Shown here: piece after piece, positions 61,801 through 64,000 of the stretch | How the letters are laid out: each line of letters begins with the position of its first letter | Numbering within the stretch: the stretch's first letter is position 1 | Source of the DNA: Piliocolobus tephrosceles | Taxonomy: Eukaryota; Chordata; Mammalia; Primates; Cercopithecidae | Length of the DNA stretch: 64,000 bases | Assembly (NCBI RefSeq): GCF_002776525.5 | Contig: NC_045441.1 | Location: forward strand, 84,336,918 to 84,400,917 | Reading direction: 5' to 3' | Position numbers and translations under genes: made by a program | The notes under the pieces: generated by a model | Told to the model about the DNA's origin: nothing | The model's input: only the letters and a program-made list of their open reading frames with translations | The model's database searches: none

Positions 61801-63509
61801 AATATGAAAAATAAAATAGCTAGGTTTCACTGGAATTCTTTATAATTGTTTTACATTTTAGTTCCTATTAAATCAAAGATTTAAGAAAAACAATAAATTT
61901 TATATACTGTTTTTACGCTATTTCACCCTCTTTTTTTTGGAGACAAAGTCTCGCTGTGTTGCCCAAGCCAGAGTGCAGTGGTGTGATCTCAGCTCACTGC
62001 AACCTCTGCCTCCCGGGTTCAAGTAATTCTCCTGCCTCAGCCTCCCAAGTATCTGGAACTACAGGCATGCATCATCATGCCCAGCTAATTTTTGTATTTT
62101 TTTTTTAAGTAGAGATGGGGTTTCACTATGTTGGTCAGGCTGGTCTTGAACTCCTGACCTTGTGATCCACCTACCTCAGCCTCCCAAAGTGCTGGGATTA
62201 CAGGCGTGAGCCACCGCGCCCAGCTGTTACTTCACTTTTTAAATAAACTACTAGGAAAATCAGTTGAAATGCCATCAGCAACAATTATTTTGGAATTGCT
62301 AGTGTATTATCTCCTTGCTCCAAAAAAGCATTGACTCAGAGAATGCATGGTCCTTCCTTGATCTCTTTTCCATTCTTTCTTCTGTTTTCTTCTATGTATT
62401 ATAACTCTTTTTTCAAGTGATACTTCTTTTGTGACTCATTTCTTCTGTTTTCTCCTCATTTCCCCTAATTTTCAAATGGCTATAACAGGTAAGTCGAGGA
62501 GGATATTTTAAAATAATAATTTAATTACACTTGAACCTAAAAACTGAGATAAACATTTTATCTCTCATTTGATCTTATCCCATCTCGTACCCAATTAAAT
62601 CAATTTAATTGTCCTTCCTTGCATCTTTCAATTTATTGGCCATGCAGTGGTAGGGATGAGATTTCAATAATTCTAGAATAGGGGTTGGCAACCTTTTTAC
62701 GCAAAGGACCAGAGAGTAAACATTTTAAGCTTTGTTGGCCATATGGTCTCTACAACAACTATTCAATTTTGCCTAAAACACAAAAGCAACTACAAATTAT
62801 ACCTAAACAAACAGGTATGGCTGTGTTCCAATAAAACATTATGGACAATGAAATCTGAATTTCATAAAATTTCTACTTGTCACAAAATATTCTTTTGATA
62901 TTTTTATACAACCATTTGAAAATGTAAAAACCATGCTTAATTGCAGGCTGTACAAAAAAGGCAACAGACTGGATTTGGCCCATGGGCCAGAGTTTGCTGA
63001 CCCCTGCTCTGAAAATAAAAAAGGTTTCTATTTCTTCTTTAAAGAATGATCTGCTGTTAACTTTTTAGTTGTAAATTATTCTAAAAACTACAAGCCATCC
63101 CTAAATATAAGGGTGTACCTAAGCAATCAGAGTGTGATTACACAAGAACTATTAGGCAAAAACCACCTTTCTAAAAGACAGCAACCTTATTAAGGACTGG
63201 AGAGCCACACATAATGTGGCTTTGCAAATGTTCTACATAAGTAAACTCTACTGCCACCTTGCTATTAAAAACCATGAGATCTTCAGGATATAGCCCTTCT
63301 GAGTCTCAAAGCATATTTAAGAGACTTACTGTGTCTGGTGACTTAAATGAACTTCCATCATGGCTGGGATGAGGTGAAGTGGTTTCTGCAGTATATGCAG
63401 ATTCTGGACTCGGTACAGGAGAAATTCGACCCAAGGTCTGCGCAAATTTAGCTTCCTTCTTATTTGAAATAAGATAACTGATATCTTTGCTGAGAAACTC
63501 TTCAATCCG
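39602..63509 (-). CDS. DBF4: DBF4, CDC7 kinase regulatory subunit (exons 3-12, partial at 5')
   Basis: DBF4 (ASK) binds and activates the CDC7 kinase, forming DDK, which phosphorylates MCM helicase subunits to fire replication origins in the nucleus. Ten exons here join in frame to 601 codons plus stop. If about 73 residues precede them, as in human, the protein is 674 aa. Exon order gives: part of the N-terminal BRCT-like motif N (exons 3-6), motif M with PFYLQLTNMPFINY (exon 9), and motif C, a CCHH zinc finger C296-x2-C299-x9-H309-x5-H315 split across exons 10 and 11. A long, weakly conserved C-terminal exon 12 ends in STFTGF. All internal junctions have GT donors and AG acceptors and phases agree. 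Promoter and exons 1-2 are beyond 64000. I see no frameshift or premature stop, so the gene looks functional. Confidence 0.97.
40578..41606. other. DBF4 intron 11, unassigned part
   Basis: AT-rich intron sequence with no recognised repeat. Confidence 0.6.
41607..41895 (-). repeat. Alu
   Basis: Reverse-complement Alu with a poly-T expansion inside; flanks AGTAGCCCGCGTAG / AGTAGCCCACATAG form a target duplication. Confidence 0.94.
42309..42609 (-). repeat. AluY
   Basis: Well preserved reverse-complement AluY; AGGCAAAGAT on both sides. Confidence 0.95.
42926..43095 (+). repeat. 5'-truncated Alu
   Basis: Right part only, from GGGTGTAGTGGCACATGCC to an A-rich tail. Confidence 0.9.
43122..43415 (-). 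repeat. Young AluY, Old World monkey type
   Basis: Near-consensus copy in reverse complement (TGGCTGGATCTCAG, CCGGCTAGTTTTTTG, AGGCTTGAGCCAC). Perfect target duplication GATAAAAAGAA at 43111-43121 and 43416-43426. Confidence 0.95.
43605..43914 (-). repeat. Alu
   Basis: Full reverse-complement Alu headed by (TTTA)n; 38 bp from DBF4 exon 11's 3' end. Confidence 0.95.
43953..44077 (-). CDS. DBF4: DBF4 coding exon 11 (end of zinc finger)
   Basis: 125 bp starting HLLSEQHRNFAQ, which gives the two zinc-binding histidines (H309 and H315), then to EKDTPKKK plus two bases of R350. Motif C docks on the CDC7 N-lobe. Acceptor TGTTTTAG, donor GTAATT. Confidence 0.95.
44229..44272 (+). repeat. (AAAAT)n/(AAAAC)n short tandem repeat
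   Basis: AAAAT pentamers then AAAAC pentamers in DBF4 intron 10. Confidence 0.9.
44395..44704 (+). repeat. Alu
   Basis: Full-length, antisense to DBF4, with an A-rich tail. Confidence 0.95.
45018..45325 (+). repeat. Alu
   Basis: Flanked by AGAGTAGTCAAAACCA and AGAGTGATCAAAACCA (16-bp target duplication with two changes). Confidence 0.95.
45790..46060 (+). repeat. L2 LINE 3' end
   Basis: Diverged L2 tail: GACCATAAGGTGCATAAGGG, TGTCCACCTTATCTG, AATATTTGTTAATTGAAT. Confidence 0.6.
46640..46760 (-). repeat. MIR SINE
   Basis: Reverse complement of MIR: CAAGGTCACACAGCCAGGG, CCAGGATTCAAACCTGGCAG, CCACAGCTCTTGCTC. Confidence 0.8.
46780..47425 (+). repeat. L2 LINE 3' end
   Basis: Pyrimidine-rich L2-like body with AATCTTCACAAGGG and the end TAGTAGATGCTCAGTATTTG + TTGAATAAAT. 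Confidence 0.65.
47557..47671 (-). CDS. DBF4: DBF4 coding exon 10 (start of zinc finger, motif C)
   Basis: 115 bp, encoding IQTDGDKYGGTSIQLQLK through KKKKGYCECCLQKYEDLET (residues about 271-308). It supplies the two zinc-binding cysteines (C296 and C299) of the DBF4-type CCHH finger. Acceptor TGTCGTCAG, donor GTAAAT, phase 0 exit. Confidence 0.95.
48094..48222 (-). CDS. DBF4: DBF4 coding exon 9 (motif M)
   Basis: 129 bp encoding LYRPFYLQLTNMPFINY and on to QKQTQVKL plus two bases of R270 (residues about 228-269). This is DBF4 motif M, which contacts the CDC7 kinase lobe. Acceptor TCTTTTAG, donor GTTGGT (weaker than its neighbours). Confidence 0.95.
49060..49086 (+). mobile_element. 27-bp retro-insertion with poly-A and 15-bp TSD
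   Basis: 18 bp of non-L1 sequence (TTCAACCTGAGAAAGCTG) followed by A9, flanked by identical TAGATATATGACTTG at 49045-49059 and 49087-49101. Removing the insert and one copy restores ordinary L1M sequence. This is the signature of a target-primed insertion that stopped almost at once. Confidence 0.8.
49608..49883 (-). repeat. Alu inside L1M
   Basis: Reverse-complement AluY/S with two small deletions; TTTGTTGTTCTTT on both sides. Confidence 0.94.
50315..50630 (+). repeat. Alu
   Basis: Plus-strand Alu, flanks AGATTATCCCACA / AGACTACCCTACA. Confidence 0.94.
51054..51099 (-). CDS. DBF4: DBF4 coding exon 8 (46-nt exon)
   Basis: 46 bp completing T212 and encoding GRLKKPFVKVEDMS plus two bases of Q227. 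The acceptor used is CTCAAG at 51101-51100; a second AG three bases on (CAAGCAG, a NAGNAG pattern) could give a one-codon shorter form. Donor GTAAGT. Confidence 0.93.
51886..51922 (-). CDS. DBF4: DBF4 coding exon 7 (37-nt exon)
   Basis: Very short exon: GKRVGTGAQKTR plus the first base of a threonine codon (residues about 200-212). Acceptor ATTTTTTAG, donor GTAAGT. It is too short to show as an ORF and was found by following the protein; frames on both sides fit exactly. Confidence 0.94.
52193..52202. other. Assembly gap (10 N)
   Basis: Ten undetermined bases inside DBF4 intron 6, about 270 bp upstream of exon 7. The true length may differ from ten. Confidence 0.99.
53958..54253 (-). repeat. 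Alu inside L1M
   Basis: Reverse-complement Alu lacking the CCCAGGCTGGAGTG block after CTCTGTCGC. Confidence 0.92.
55361..56138 (+). mobile_element. L1 3' end nested in the older L1M
   Basis: 5'-truncated L1M: ATTCATTGCTGGTGGAAACG through GGATACAACTCATAATCACAC and a poly-A end. AAAATCCAA occurs at both borders, and the older L1 ORF2 resumes right after it. Confidence 0.8.
57270..57345 (+). repeat. MIR/L2-type 3' end
   Basis: CATGGCACATAGCAGGC followed by ATTTAATATTTGTTAC resembles the shared MIR/L2 tail. Confidence 0.45.
57509..57648 (+). repeat. Compound (CCAT)n-(CCGT)n tetranucleotide tract
   Basis: CCAT units, then CCGT units, then CCAT units to about 57590. The Alu-start piece TTTATTTAGAGATGGAGTTT follows, then another CCGT/CTAT run and the same Alu start again (57638-57657). 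Confidence 0.93.
57649..57977 (-). repeat. Alu with a 59-bp internal tandem duplication
   Basis: 57649-57707 and 57708-57766 are the same Alu segment, differing at two positions; the rest of the element follows in normal order. Confidence 0.93.
58545..58822 (+). repeat. Alu
   Basis: Plus-strand Alu whose tail has become a CA repeat. Confidence 0.94.
58823..58866 (+). repeat. (CA)n microsatellite
   Basis: About 21 uninterrupted CA units in the Alu tail position. Confidence 0.96.
58900..59195 (+). repeat. L2 LINE fragment
   Basis: L2 landmarks: AATTCTCCAAAGCCTCCAAG, GATAAAACTCTAACTCCTT, AGCTTGATCTTTTGTCACT. Confidence 0.65.
59211..59526 (-). repeat. Young AluY, Old World monkey type
   Basis: Near-consensus reverse-complement copy (CAGTGGCCGGATCTCAG, CCCGGCTAGTTTTTTG). 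Target duplication CATTATTTTTA at 59200-59210 and 59527-59537. Confidence 0.95.
60363..60384 (+). repeat. (AAAT)n short repeat
   Basis: Five AAAT units in DBF4 intron 6, close to exon 6. Confidence 0.8.
60437..60513 (-). CDS. DBF4: DBF4 coding exon 6
   Basis: 77 bp: two bases completing D174, then IRYYIEQKKKELYLLKK and SSTSVRDG (to about residue 199). The acceptor TTAATAAAG has a weak pyrimidine tract; the donor is GTATGT. It is followed by the largest intron in the window (51923-60436, 8.5 kb). Confidence 0.95.
60630..60996 (+). repeat. MLT1 (ERVL-MaLR) LTR
   Basis: Clear MLT1 layout: TATGGTCTGAATGTTTGTC, GAGGTGGGGCCTTTAAGAGG, CATGTGATACTCTG, TCCATAACTGTAAGAAATAA, and ATTACCCAGTTTCAGG + AACAGATTAAGACA at the end. 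Located in DBF4 intron 5, antisense to the gene. Confidence 0.88.
61096..61165 (-). CDS. DBF4: DBF4 coding exon 5
   Basis: 70 bp encoding DFIPSNSILSNALSWGVKI and LHID (residues about 151-173), ending with the first base of the next aspartate codon. Acceptor TTTTTACAG, donor GTAAGA. It contains the core of the BRCT-like domain. Confidence 0.95.
61600..61650 (-). CDS. DBF4: DBF4 coding exon 4
   Basis: 51 bp, 17 codons VCLSRGKLLVEKAIKDH (residues about 134-150), phase 0 at both ends, acceptor TTTTTATAG, donor GTAAGT. Skipping it would keep the frame. Confidence 0.95.
61931..62224 (-). repeat. Alu
   Basis: Full-length reverse-complement Alu in DBF4 intron 3. Confidence 0.95.
62668..63012 (+). 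mobile_element. hAT-Charlie (MER1-like) DNA transposon
   Basis: TAGGGGTTGGCAACC at one end and TTTGCTGACCCCTG at the other are inverted ends. Inside are GGTCTCTACAACAACTATTC and GGCTGTGTTCCAATAAAAC, typical of MER1-type elements. Non-autonomous; strand is nominal. Confidence 0.75.
63330..63509 (-). CDS. DBF4: DBF4 coding exon 3
   Basis: 180 bp, phase 0 at both ends, 60 codons from RIEEFLSKDISYLISNKK to SSFKSPDT (residues about 74-133). Acceptor TTCTTCTAG and donor GTAAGT. It carries part of the N-terminal BRCT-like fold. An Alu monomer sits only about 32 nt upstream of the acceptor (see 63540). Confidence 0.96.
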
Positions 63510-63540
63510 CTAGAAGAAAACAAGGTATTTTTATTTATAC

Positions 63541-63692
63541 TTTTTTTTTTAAGAAACATGGTCTCACTGTGTTATCCAGGCTAGAGTGCAAGTGGCAAAA
63601 TCATAGCTCACTGCAGCCTCAAGCCCCTGATCTCAAGTGATTCTTCTGCCTTGGCCTTCTGAATAGCTGGGACTGTAGGCACATGCCACCAA
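63541..63692 (-). repeat. Alu left monomer (FLAM-like) near DBF4 exon 3 acceptor
   Basis: Single Alu arm in reverse complement with T10 head and CAAGGTATTTT on both sides (about 63521 and 63689). In the sense of DBF4 its A-tail ends about 32 nt before the exon 3 acceptor. Confidence 0.85.
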
Positions 63693-63986
63693 GGTATTTT
63701 CAACTAGGTCATAAAAACCATAAGCTGTTTCATATGCCAAGCACAGTAAAAAAGTTCAATTTGATGCAATTATTTTGTAAATTGGTGGGTTTTGTACTAT
63801 ATTTTTCTGAATTTAGAACTCTTTACACGTTGGACTTCTGAATATTATTTTGTTCAAAGCGTTCTACTGATAAAAACGCAAATCTAAATATCACTGATTT
63901 AGACCATTAGACCTAGAGTTAATGGGTTGTTCATCGTATTTGAGAAAGCTGTCATCAAACCACACCAGATAGCTATTTTGAGCTAC

Positions 63987-64000
63987 TTTTTTTTTGGAGA
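63987..64000 (-). repeat. Start of another Alu, cut by the window end
   Basis: Poly-T followed by GGAGA, as at the head of a reverse-complement Alu. Confidence 0.6.

Noticed and set aside
1..64000. A previously undescribed gene system
   Set aside because: Beyond ADAM22, DBF4 and known repeat families, nothing in the window has coding or structural signals strong enough to support one.

Overview
The window is mammalian, specifically primate, genomic DNA: intron-split genes, about 35 Alu elements, L1/L2/MIR/MaLR/DNA-transposon fossils and a CpG-island promoter. Several young AluY copies (33358, 43122, 59211) carry a set of substitutions that I associate with Old World monkey AluYR-type subfamilies (CTCAAGCCTG start, AACTAGCCGGGCGA linker, GAGATCTGGCC/GAGATCCGGCC in the right arm). 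Together with small amino-acid differences from the human proteins as I remember them, this points to a cercopithecid (macaque/baboon/guenon-like) rather than human. Species is inference. There is one 10-N assembly gap (52193-52202).

Two protein-coding genes are present, both on the minus strand. (1) ADAM22, 5' end only: exon 1 (signal peptide, ATG at 8479-8481) and exon 2 (start of the prodomain, 7747-7907) lie in a CpG island at about 7640-9010; positions 1-7746 are its intron 2. (2) DBF4, the regulatory subunit of the CDC7 kinase: ten coding exons, taken to be exons 3-12 of 12, between 63509 and 39602. They join in frame to 601 codons plus stop, with GT/AG at every junction. The first 73 or so residues, the promoter and the 5' UTR lie beyond 64000. 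The two genes are tandem, DBF4 upstream of ADAM22, with about 31 kb between them; nothing in the sequence suggests they act together.

The intergenic part (about 9.0-39.4 kb) is a graveyard of transposons: a near full-length L1PA/L1PB-type element (10.03-16.59 kb, minus), a solo HERV-9-type LTR12 with perfect 4-bp target duplication (16687-17895, minus), an MLT1-like LTR, a second L1 lacking its 3' half (19.5-24.3 kb, minus), a complete Tigger/MER2-like DNA transposon with TA duplication (25218-25803), older L1M pieces, and a degenerate endogenous retrovirus pro-pol region (about 29.3-33.3 kb, plus). DBF4 introns carry further Alus, L2, MIR, L1M, an MLT1 LTR and a hAT/MER1-like element.

I found no CRISPR, operon, tRNA, rRNA or other unexpected gene system. 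The interesting points are small-scale: very short upstream ORFs in the ADAM22 leader, a 27-bp retro-insertion with a 15-bp target duplication, an Alu monomer lying within branch-point distance of a DBF4 splice acceptor, a sense LTR12 upstream of ADAM22, and a compound tetranucleotide tract joined to a duplicated Alu segment.
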